DNA of 64,000 bases from Lepidostoma basale. Its lineage: Eukaryota > Arthropoda > Insecta > Trichoptera > Lepidostomatidae. The position numbers and the translations under genes are program-made. This document shows, one piece after another, positions 31,690 to 40,640 of this stretch. The notes beneath the pieces are model-generated. The model was not told the origin of the DNA and did not search any database. It was given only the letters and a program-made list of their open reading frames with translations. How positions within the stretch are numbered: position 1 is the first letter of the stretch; every line of letters begins with the position of its first letter. The stretch lies in contig JAHDVF020000418.1 in NCBI GenBank assembly GCA_022606425.2, positions 682,001 through 746,000 on the forward strand, in the 5' to 3' direction.

Positions 31690-32880
31690 CAACAGAAGAA
31701 GGATGAGAGCAGAATGAATGCGGTAGAGATGAGGTCCCTAAGACGTATGTGTGGTAGAATGATGTACAACAGAATCTCAAATGCCGATATAAGAAAGGAT
31801 TGTAGAGCGGAAAAAGGTACTATAAAAGGATCGCTGCATTGGTTCGGACATATGAAGCGCATGCATGGAGAATGAATGGTTAACCGTCGCGTTGCCATGT
31901 GGTCAATTGAGTTTCCACTGCCAATTTAAAGTTGATTTTCTTAAAACCTATGGACCCTAATATTATAAAAAAAATTGTAATCCTCCATTGAAGTGTTCTC
32001 AATATTTCGTAATAAAAAAAAAGCAAAAAATTACTTCCTTCATCCCAAAAAAAAATATTTTCTAAGACTGCCCTCACCTTCATTCGTGTTAAGGTAGAAT
32101 TTGTTTTGCTAATATTTACAACTTGATCAAAAGTGACAAATACTTACTCGCTGTTTTGAACGTATTATAAATTATATGTTTGTCTTTTTCAATAGGTGCG
32201 TAATAATACCGACTGTGGATGGAAACGCAGAACGCAACTTAATAATATCAGAACTGTGAAAATATTAACACTTTACCAAAAGGGACAAATATTAATACGT
32301 ACTCGTTGTCTTGAACGTACTATACATTTTGCCTAGGTGCCTTTATCATACGTAAAATCTCGTAATGTCTCGCCCCGCCGGCTGCGGCGCGCAGACAAGT
32401 TTATACCTCATGTCCAGTTGCTCGTATGCTGTGACGCATTCCATATCAGAAATCGCATGGTTCCAGAAAAAAATTAATAATGATATGTTTTTCAAATAAT
32501 CCATGTATGTTATAGATATCGATCTATTCTAATGAAATTCCCTACAAGATGACATAAATTAAATTTTGATTCATCTAGTCATATGCTTGATATTTAGATA
32601 AAGTTAGCGGTAAACTGAACTTACCACATGGGAGCGAGCGTTTTGTTTTGAACACGGTACGTTAAGGGTTAAGAAAGTATGTATATGTTATCAATGTAAA
32701 TGGAATACATGACCAAATTAATCAAATTTAGAATTTCGGTAATGTTGGAAGTCCGAAGAATCGACGTGCGTGTGTGACTCGTATGTGGAGTATGTGACTC
32801 GTATGTGTGTCAGGATAGAGTAGTGTGGCGGTCCATTTTCTCTGTCTACCCATGCGGAGAAACGGTGTGATAGTTTGTTT
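31690..32880 (+). mobile_element. LINE-A 3' end split by piggyBac-like insertion
   Basis: The left part 31690-31883 reads RMNAVEMRSLRRMCGRMMYN and GSLHWFGHMKRM up to a GAATGGTTAA. The right part 32669-32880 continues TTAAGAAAGTATGTATATGT (KKVYVI-type text), then the terminus and a (GTTT)n tail. Removing the insert and one TTAA restores the normal LINE-A order. Confidence 0.75.
31884..32668. mobile_element. piggyBac-like non-autonomous element, copy 2
   Basis: 785 bp, opposite in orientation to 21934-22723 and similar along its whole length. It starts CCGTCGCGTTGCCATGTGGT and ends CACGGTACGTTAAGGG. TTAA is duplicated at 31880-31883 and 32669-32672 inside a LINE-A copy whose empty-site sequence is known from other copies (GAATGGTTAAGAAAG). 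This establishes the borders and the target. Confidence 0.8.
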
Positions 32881-32884
32881 GTTT

Positions 32885-33000
32885 GTTTGTTCATTAACAT
32901 TTTCAACTTGGGTAATTTTTTAATTGGATCATTTTCAACTTGGATCGTTTACAATTTGAGTCATTTTCAACATGAGTCATTTTTAAAATGAGTCATCTTC
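32885..33000. repeat. degenerate minisatellite, first block
   Basis: Runs of TCATTTTCAACTTGGGT / GAGTCATTTTTAAAATGAG-like units of 15-17 bp. The array continues at 33385-33792, 35782-35830 and 36050-36160, interrupted by a LINE, a Helitron and a SINE. Confidence 0.6.
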
Positions 33001-33270
33001 AAATTCTTCTTCTACAGCCCTCTTCCCTCCACTGCTGGATATAGGCTTCTTCCATTTTCTTCCATTCATCCCTGTCTTGTCCCTTCCGCGTCCAGGTCAT
33101 CCCAGATATTAGGGCAATGTCACCAGTCCATCTTTTAGGTGGCCTCCCGAAACTACATTTCTTCGTCCAAGGCGTATTGAAGTATTCTGTCTTGCTATAT
33201 GTCCAGCCCGCTGCCACTTCAATTTAGCTGTACGATCCATAATGTCGGCAACTTTGATTCGGCGTCTAAT
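33000..33270 (-). mobile_element. LINE C-terminal fragment inside the minisatellite
   Basis: The - strand reads KLKWQRAGHIA-like text, then CSFGRPPKRWTGDIALISGM and KGQDRDEWKKMEEAYIQQWR, an RTE-like pol end. An adjoining antisense part continues towards 33385 with less certainty. Confidence 0.55.
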
Positions 33271-33384
33271 TTCTTACTTTGTCGCGGAGACTCAAGTCGA
33301 GCATTTGCCTCTCCGTGAATTGTTGTGTGCTTTTTAATTCTTGGATACTTTTTGCTGTTAAGGTGGTTGCCTCTAGACTATATG

Positions 33385-33792
33385 TTAGGACTCATTTTCA
33401 ACATGAGTCATTAATAATTTGGTCATTTACGGCTTTAGTCATCTTCTACTTGGGTCAATTTCTACTTATGTCATTCTCTACTTGGGTTATTTTTTATTTG
33501 GGTCATTTTTCTACTAGGGTCATTTTTATCATGGGTTATTTACACTTGTGTCCTTTTAATTATTCACCACATGACTCACTCTCCACATGAATCATTTTTA
33601 AATGAGTCACTCTCCACATGGATCATTTTTTAAATGAGTCACTCTCCACATGAATCATTTTAAAATTATTATTATTATTATTTTTGTTGGGTTGTATTCT
33701 CTACTTGGGTTATTTTTTATTTGGGTCATTTTTCTACTAGGTTCATTTTTAACATGGGTTATTTACACTTGTGTCCTTTTAATTATTCACCA
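33385..33792. repeat. degenerate minisatellite, main block with internal duplication
   Basis: Units such as ACTTGGGTCATTTTTCTA and GAGTCACTCTCCACATGAAT (33 bp with the ATCATTTTTAA part). The stretch 33478-33571 recurs at 33700-33792, so a roughly 95-bp block was duplicated together with its order of variants. A (ATT)n run lies at 33667-33680. Confidence 0.65.
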
Positions 33793-34049
33793 CTAGCTGA
33801 CCCGACGAACTTCGTACCGCCTCAGAATCAATAAATGTTGTGTTAACTTATTAGCTAAATTTAATTCACCTTTTTATTGAATTACAATTAATACTTAAAA
33901 TGAATTAAGTTCATGAAATGTGCAAATGTCAAAATTAAAAATATTAATTACAATGGAATATAATTCACGTGGAAGCCTGCATTAATACTTAAAATTAATA
34001 AATTGTTAATTAAAAACTTTGTTTTATGTATCACAATTGTGTTTTTTAT

Positions 34050-34365
34050 TTTTTCGCGACAATATATTCAACCAAAGTGGAATCTACCAGATTAATTGTG
34101 AGGATTGTGATGCCGTGTATATTGGAAAGACGGGTCGATCATTTTGAAGAGGTTATATGAACACAACATTTAATACAAAAACAGAATCATTGTGTGAATT
34201 TTGACCATCATTTCAATTCCAAAAACACATTTTTTTTGCATATAGCAAACAATTAAAAAAAAAATTGATAAATTAGAAAATTTTGAAATTTTTAAAGCAA
34301 AGGCACGTGAATTGAATGTTATAAATAACCAAATTCCAGCTTATTCCCCCTTAGTATATATGTAG
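34050..34365 (+). pseudogene. Penelope-like element GIY-YIG endonuclease fragment
   Basis: In broken + frames: SGIYQINCEDCDAVYIGKTG, RSF (stop), then NFDHHFNSKN-like text, KKIDKLENFEIFKAKARELN and INNQIPAYSPLVYM. The GIY and YIG pair with a CxxC between them is the Penelope-type GIY-YIG nuclease signature. The following L-x-LE-x-F-I region and NNQ end fit the same domain. The reverse transcriptase is absent, and stops and frameshifts inactivate it. It runs opposite to the surrounding Helitron. Confidence 0.65.
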
Positions 34366-34624
34366 TACATTAAAAACTTTTCCTTTATACAATCTACCAA
34401 AAAAATATTAATACTACCTTCCATTTTTGTCCCTTTCTTACTAATGTAATCTGCTTCCTTATAATGTTTATCGTCTTTAATATATTAGGATTCATCGTTT
34501 TTGACTCTATATTATGTATGATTGTTCCTTCTAATTACTGTTTGAATTATTATTATGATTATTATCATTCTTATTATTTTATTATTATAAATAAATGAAT
34601 TTAATACAACAACACAACAACAAC

Positions 34625-35065
34625 AACAAACCATCACGCCGTTTCTCCGCAGGGGTAGGCAGAGAGAATGGACCGCCACACTACTCTATCCTGGCACATC
34701 TCTCTAGCTTCCTCCACATTCATACATCGAGTCATACACGCACGTCGATTCTTCCGGCTTCTGACATGACCAACCTTTAATATTTGATTAATTTGGACAT
34801 GCCATGTTTTTCTCGGTCTACCTCGACTCCTTACTCTATTTACATCGTTAACGTATACTTTTTTAACCATTCTTTTTTCACCCATGCGCTCCATATGTCC
34901 GAACCAACGCAACGAACCATTCATAATTTTGTTCATAATACCTTCTTTCGCTCTACATTCCTTCCTAATATCAGCATTTGAGATTCTGTCATACATCGTT
35001 CTACCACACATACGTCTTAGGGACCTCATCTCTACCGCATTTATTCTGCTCTCATCTTTGTTCTG
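34625..35065 (-). mobile_element. LINE-A 3' end, (GTT)n subfamily, inside Helitron 3
   Basis: Open for 131 codons on the - strand: MRSLRRMCGRTMYDRISNAD, GSLRWFGHMERMGEKRMVKK, RPRKTWHVQINQILKVGHVR and CMNVEEAREMCQDRVVWRS up to YPCGETA. The tail is (GTT)n (AACAACAACAAC on +). Confidence 0.75.
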
Positions 35066-35834
35066 TCAGTTCCATGGGATTCAGTGTCCCTATCAATTGA
35101 AAAAAGAAATTCCTCGTCTTCATCTAGCCAAATATTTCGTTTATTAAGTACTCGCGGCTGCATTTCGTATGGTAACAATTCTCTGGACCGAATGTACACA
35201 GATACACCTATAAAATCAATACAAAATATACAATACGTATTTTTATTATTATTCACTAATCATAAATCGGTTATTTAATCTCCACGGAACACTCATCTGT
35301 CATCTTTTTCGAATGGTATTAATGGCGCAAATATTCTCTGCTCTCCTTCACAAAAGGGGTTTAACTTTTAGAATAGTCTCTCTTATACTGATTTTTATAA
35401 CTTTGGGCATTGTTAATCTAAAATTAATAAAGAAAACCAAAAATCCCGGCGACGATTAAAAAATAACCTCAACTCAAATCTTTCACATTGAGTATTGACA
35501 TCTGGCATCAACAATACACCACCTACGGGCGATACCGAAACTAAAATACACGCCATTTTGATTTTATACGTCGTTTATTAAGTCAAATTTAGTCAAACGT
35601 ACGACAAATATAATTAATTTTAAATCATTTAAGTGATTTTTTCAAATGTTTTAATAATTATTCTGTTATCCGGAACGGAGACAAATCCAGCAAATATAAG
35701 ATCTTCAAAATTGGTCCAGCCGTTCTCGAGTTATAAATGGTGTAACTAACACGATTTTTGACTTTGTTTTATATATATAGATATGAGTCACTCTCCACAT
35801 GAATCATTTTAAAATTATTATTTTTATTATTATT

Positions 35835-36050
35835 TTTGTTGAATCGCTTTTTACATCATTACAGCGCGAGCCAAATTGATGTAAAGGGTAAAGCTCTTAT
35901 ATCGATTCTCGTAACATGTGATAGGTAGCTAATCTATCGCCATTTTATAGTCACGTGAATTCTTCACCAAACCAAAGACAGTGTGACAATCACATTGCCA
36001 TCGCCGGGAATCGAACCCGGGACCTTTGGTGTGGCAGTCAAAGCACGTGT
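35835..36050 (-). mobile_element. tRNA-derived SINE in the minisatellite
   Basis: The - strand has CCACACCAAAGGTCCCGGG and a perfect B box GGTTCGATTCC, then AATGTGATTGTCACACTGTC and a body ending near 35860 (ACATCAATTTGGCTCGCGC). The A-box side is cut. It is bounded on both sides by minisatellite units. Confidence 0.6.
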
Positions 36051-36180
36051 CTAAATGAGTCACTCTCCACATGAATCATTTTTTAAATGAGTCACTCTCC
36101 ACATTAATCATTTTTTAAACGAGTGATTTACAACACAAGTTATTTTCATTTCATCAAAGTATTTTTTGATTAATTTTCAT
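36050..36180. repeat. degenerate minisatellite, last block
   Basis: Two and a half units of AATGAGTCACTCTCCACATG plus AATCATTTTTTAA, then decaying GAGTGATTTACAACACAAGT. Confidence 0.6.
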
Positions 36181-36464
36181 CTTCAACCTCATTTTATATT
36201 GGGTTCATTAATTTTGAATTAGCTCTGTGTATAGGCACAATTGATTTTATTTTACAAATTTTTCCTCTTACAAAGGGTTTTATTTTTATTATATAGAGAT
36301 ATTCGAAAATATTTTTAAGATACTTAAATCATTTTCTGAATTGTACTTGAAAGTTAAAATTACCAAAAATTATTCTAGACTAAGTATTGAATAATATTTT
36401 TACATATATAAACTAAAAAAACATATAACGTGTTTTTTTTAGAGGTTTGGTTTTTAAACTGGTA

Positions 36465-36790
36465 ACATTGTTTCTACAGCCTGTCAATTTGGCAGTTGAA
36501 AATTGATTTGTAGTCAGTACGTTTTGTCATTTTAGCATGAATAGACTGACGTCAGAACAGCGCTTGCAAACTGTGCAAATTTATTTTGAAAATTTGGTTC
36601 GGTTCGCCAAACTTATCGTGCACTACATACATTTTACGGTCGACATAATTGTCCATCCGAGCAAGTTATTCGGAAGACCGTGGTTCGTTGTCGCACCACG
36701 TACACTCTAGTGGACAATACGCATCAACAAAGATGACAATTGTCGAAAATCGGATTTCACGATTGCGCTTCATTCGAGCTAGCCGTGATG
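36465..36790 (+). pseudogene. Tc1/mariner-superfamily transposase N-terminal fragment
   Basis: After GTTTCTACAGCCTGTCAATT, a Met at 36538 opens MNRLTSEQRLQTVQIYFENL, which I recognise as the start of insect mariner-like transposases (helix-turn-helix domain). Frameshifts follow within 60 codons, with remnants such as RPWFVVAPRT and TRINKDDN-like text. It is 3'-truncated, without catalytic residues. Confidence 0.55.
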
Positions 36791-36799
36791 AAGACGTCC

Positions 36800-37090
36800 A
36801 GCTTTCTCTCCCATCTCAATAGTGGTCATTTTGGTGGTCGACAGTCCTCTGGAGATCTTGAGAATCCTTGCTGGATCCATCCTCTTGATGTGATCCTTCA
36901 GAATCGTCTATATCTCTAAGGGTTCTACCCACGATAGGTCGCAATGATTTCATATCTACTGTTCTAAGGAGATGTTTAGTTCTGACAGTGTCTGCTCTTG
37001 TTACAATTCTGTAAGTCATGAATGTGGAGTAGTGTGGCCATCCGTTCTCTCTGCCTACCCTTTGAGGGAAAGAGCGTTGTTGTATTATGA
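36800..37090. mobile_element. LINE fragments of two families
   Basis: 36800-37010 on the - strand reads RIVTRADTVRTKHLLRTVDM, KSLRPIVGRTLRD, then SSKDSQDLQRTVDHQNDHY; it is the 2330-3105 family. 37015-37090 is a + strand LINE-A terminus (GAATGTGGAGTAGTGTGGCC...TACCC). Confidence 0.5.
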
Positions 37091-37584
37091 TAAAAATAAA
37101 AACTATTATTAATGTCGGTGCTATATATGTATGAAAAAATATATTTATAAATTGTTTTAGGAACATCTATGCATTTTTAATAATAACAATAATAAAAATA
37201 AAATTAAAACTATAAAAAAATAACATCATTATGTAAGATATTTGTGAAAGTGCATTAAAACTGTAGAATAATTGTCTGGTCGCTGTCGAAATAAAGACAA
37301 ATGTGGAAATAATGAATAAAAAAACACTGTTTTATTTAATTATTATTTAAAATTAATTTATGTCAAGAGATTTCGGTTAAATCATTTGATAATCATAAAA
37401 TATAAATAACAGATAGCTGATGGCAAGTGTCATATGCAGCTTCCATGATTAACTTTATTGAAAGTTACGGCTTAACACTGTAGAATTCCATTGTAAAAAC
37501 TTTGGAATTTACGTTTGATGGGAACATTGTTGGAAGGTAATTTGGTGGGTTGATGGTTTAGCTTCTCTGGTTTCAATCCTGGGA

Positions 37585-38180
37585 TTGGTTTGCAGCAATT
37601 TCCTCTATTCTTCTCTTCCATTCTTCCCTGTCTTGTGCGGCTCTTTTGAAATCTGCATATGATAGGTCCTCCAGGTACTCTCGGCGTGGGCGTCCCCTAG
37701 AGTTTGTCCCCTCGGTCATACCCTCCATTAGGGCATGCAAGAGACCTTCTTGACGTATTACATGGCCGATCCATCTTGCACGCCTTTCGGACAAGGTCCT
37801 GAGCAGGTGCCTTCCTCCTTCGATTCCTTGAAAAACTTCCTCATTCGTGATGTGGTCTCTCCAGGAAATTCCTAATAGTCTTCTATAGGACCACATCTCA
37901 AAAGCCTCTAGTCTCCGCTAATCTCTTTCGGATAGGCACCATGTCTCGCAGCCGTACATCAAGACACTCCATACATAGGTCTTGATGAGGAGTATTCTCA
38001 GTTTTAGGTCTATATTATTTGACTCTATTATTTTCGACCTTTTATTAAATGCAAGCCTAGCCTGATGTATACGGCTGTCAACCTCGCTCTTAGACCGACC
38101 GTCCCATGTTTGTTTGCTCCCGAGGTAGACAAACTCCTTGGTGTTCTTTAGTGGAACTCCTGACCAAAACAAAACCACCG
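37585..38180 (-). mobile_element. LINE-B C-terminal fragment, second copy
   Basis: The - strand reads VPLKNTKEFVYLGSKQTWDG, SEVDSRIHQARLAFN, LIKTYVWSVLMYGCETWCLS, a stop/frame change, then MWSYRRLLGISWRDHITNEE, ARWIGHVIRQEGLLHALMEG, SRGRPRREYLEDLSYADFKR and WKRRIEEIAANQSQD. It shows the family's true C-terminus, which is frameshifted in the 9360 copy. Confidence 0.75.
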
Positions 38181-38334
38181 ACCAAAACAATAGATTATCT
38201 CATTACTTTTATTATGTATTCTATGAAAAAGAGTACAATTTGAATGATAATTTATTTATAAACTACTCAAATAAATTCTAAAATAAATAAATATATACGG
38301 AGTTAGAAAATCAACCTCCATACATAACATATTA

Positions 38335-38990
38335 CTTGTATAATAATAATAATAATAATATGCTAACTTTTATAGCGCCGTTTTTGTGATATAATCACCT
38401 CAAGGGCGCATTAAGACATGTTTTAAATCTAAAAATCAAAATTTTCGCGATCCGTTAAAAAGTATAGTAGAACAAAGTATAAATGTTTAAATTGGATGTG
38501 AAATATGAAAAAGATGGGTTTTCAGTTTAGATCTGAAATCTGTCGGATCATTTATCTGAGGTGTGTAGGGAGATTGTTCCAAGCTGATGGGCCGGCTGCC
38601 GCGAACGCTCGATCCCCGAAATTTGTACTGGGGCAACGCTTCGGCTCAACTAATCTTCCTATTGCCGAGGAGTTCACCGAGCGAAGTGTGGATTTCCTTG
38701 TATTTAGGCTGTCCGTTATACAGAGTTCAGATATATAACTTGGTGCCGTTCCATGTAGCGCTTTGAAGACTGTCCAGCAGAGTTTATACTGGATTCTTTC
38801 TGGACTTTTAAGCCAGTGAAGTTCTTTGAGATGTTGTGTTATATGGGACTTTTTTGGAATGCCTTTTATGAGTCTTGCATGTATAGGAATATCCTGCAGT
38901 ATTTTCAGAAAGAAAGAAAAGCATTTAAAAAAACTGTTTGTGTATTTATTTATGCCCGTAAAGTTTTTAAACGCTGATAATTTTTTCACT
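38335..38990 (-). mobile_element. CR1/L2-type LINE 3' end, - strand copy
   Basis: The - strand carries LHWLKSPERIQYKLCWTVFK, ALHGTAPSYISELCITDSLN, TRKSTLRSVNSSAIGRLVEP and GDRAFAAAGPSAWNNLPTHL, then a frame break and the GCGCCCTTGAGG-type terminus with (TTA)n at 38340-38360. It is very close to 19700-20190. Confidence 0.7.
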
Positions 38991-38999
38991 ACGCAATGT

Positions 39000-39640
39000 G
39001 GAAAAAATTAATTTTAATTAAAATTTATCATGGATGGCTAACTTCATCGTGTAACTTCAAAAACTGATTTGTATTTCTAATATTCGAATTATTGTACTAA
39101 TATATTTTTGGTACAGGTCTTTCTTCTCATTTAAAAGCATTTATTAATAATATTGCACAAAATATTCCAAGTTATCGTTGGTACTATTTTACACTTTTGC
39201 TACTAACTTCATTCATGACATGTTTCAGCAAATCATGAGTTGGCACGTGTGAAATGTCCGGCCGTTATTTATCATTGATGGCTAGCTTTATTATGTCACA
39301 CTTCCGTAACAGGGTGTGTGGGTCTGTATTTCTAGGAAGCTACTATTGGTGTGTGTCTCAATGTTACCCTCTACTAAACACACCAAAAGATGAATAACTT
39401 CGCCAGTATTTAAAAAAATATATATGATATTAGAAGTATGGATTTAAGTACTATGTCAATTTTATATTTACTATATAAATATGTTACCATTATAAATATT
39501 AATTTATTTAAATAAATAGTTATTTAATATTATTGTTGTTATTTTTCCTCTTCTTCAGCTATGGTTGGTCTCCTTCAAGAACACATTATTTTGCACCTTG
39601 TGTCCAACACTTACTTTATACATAATTAATTAGTAGTTAG
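39000..39640. other. no gene seen
   Basis: AT-rich, with short direct similarity between TTTATCATGGATGGCTAACTTC (39027) and TTTATCATTGATGGCTAGCTTT (39269), perhaps an old duplicated repeat end. Confidence 0.4.
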
Positions 39641-39830
39641 AGTTTCAACCTCCTTAATGATTTTTTCCAAGGTCCTCGATTCTGCGCCTTTTGCTCTCAG
39701 CAGTCAACATAATCCATTAGGCGCTGTCTAGGCCTTCCATAAGGTCTTACTCCGGTTAGTCAAATCAAATCAAATCAGTTTATTAACTCAATAGACATTA
39801 CAAACAGGAAAATGTTTAAGGCATCAAGAC
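39640..39830 (-). mobile_element. LINE scrap and jockey-type 3' tail
   Basis: 39640-39760 resembles 1-160 reversed (RPYGRPRQRLMDYVDC-like - strand text). 39762-39830 is the - strand 3' end of the jockey-type LINE: TCAAATCAAATCAAATCAGT then TTATTAACTCAATAGACATT, as at 57235. Confidence 0.5.
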
Positions 39831-40249
39831 CAGTGGTTCCCAAACTTGTTTGTCCCGTGGACCCCCTGCGATTTCTGATTTATTTTATTTTGTGCAGACC
39901 CCCTGAATGGGAATGAGCTAATAAAAACAGTTGTCCGTAAACCTTGCGCGGACCCCCTGACATTATTCAGGGACCCCCAAATCATTTTAAATTTTTACGG
40001 ACCACGGACCCCCTGAATGATCCCATGAACCCAGTGGCGGTACTGCCATAGAAGCTCAGAAGCCCGGCTTGCGTAAGAAAATTTGAATCAAAACCCCCGA
40101 AATCTAAGTAATCATGCCCCCGCATAAACCAACAACCCACCAAATCACCTTCCATCAATGTTCCCAAGAGACGTAAGAGGAATAGCCACAAGAGCTGAAC
40201 CTCTGTAAGGCAGAAGAGGTTTTGCTTTGGACCACTTTGAGAACCACTG
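39831..40249. mobile_element. hAT-type MITE
   Basis: Ends CAGTGGTTCCCAAACTTG and TTTGAGAACCACTG are the classic hAT CAGTGGTTCTCAAA type. Flanking octamers ATCAAGAC and GTCTAGAC agree at 6 of 8. The interior has repeated GGACCCCCTGA units and an 85-bp LINE-like piece shared with 19240-19325. It interrupts the jockey-type tail at 39762. Confidence 0.65.
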
Positions 40250-40254
40250 GTCTA

Positions 40255-40500
40255 GACGCATTCAGGGTCTTAATTGCTCTGGTCTTCCGGCTCGCCATAC
40301 ATGCCCAATCACATGCAGACCCACAACCGTGAAGGACAGTCATCCTCGGACACGAGGGACAGCCGATGATGATGACATGCCCAATCCATGCTAGGCAACC
40401 GGCTTTCACGGTGCTCGTTATAAGGGGCTGCTGGGTCATCGTACGGATCTCTTGGATCTCTTCCCATGCCTCCAAGTTCCCGCTGAAGCATCGGGTCTGG
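40255..40500 (-). mobile_element. LINE 3' fragment ending in (ATG)n-type tail
   Basis: The + strand GGACAGTCATCCTCGGACAC and GAGGGACAGCCGATGATGAT recall the ends near 17060-17100 and 44400-44440. The - strand reads EAWEEIQEIRTMTQQP and AGCLAWIGHVI, a LINE pol end. Confidence 0.45.
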
Positions 40501-40640
40501 GTCCCAGGATCATTTTAAGTAACCTATTCATTTATGTCATCCGATAGCCTTTTATGGGGCCTTTTGACAATCTGCATGAGCGATTAAAAATAGAGCATCC
40601 CATTGAAAGACCCTATTATAAATTAAATATATAAAGATTT

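Larger units (their letters stand above)
33793..35781 (-). mobile_element. Helitron 3 inserted in the minisatellite
   Basis: On the - strand it starts TCTATATATATAAAACAAAG after A and ends in a hairpin (ACGAA-G-TTCGT) followed by CGGGTCAGCTAG and T, the Helitron signature. The flanks rejoin to CACCA-TATGAGTCACTCTCC, matching the uninterrupted unit CACCACATGACTCACTCTCC at 33568. No Rep/helicase was found. It contains a Penelope-type fragment and a LINE-A fragment. Confidence 0.7.

Noticed and set aside
32885..36180. CRISPR-like array from regularly recurring units
   Set aside because: The units are degenerate and contiguous without unique spacers, in a eukaryotic genome; it is a minisatellite.
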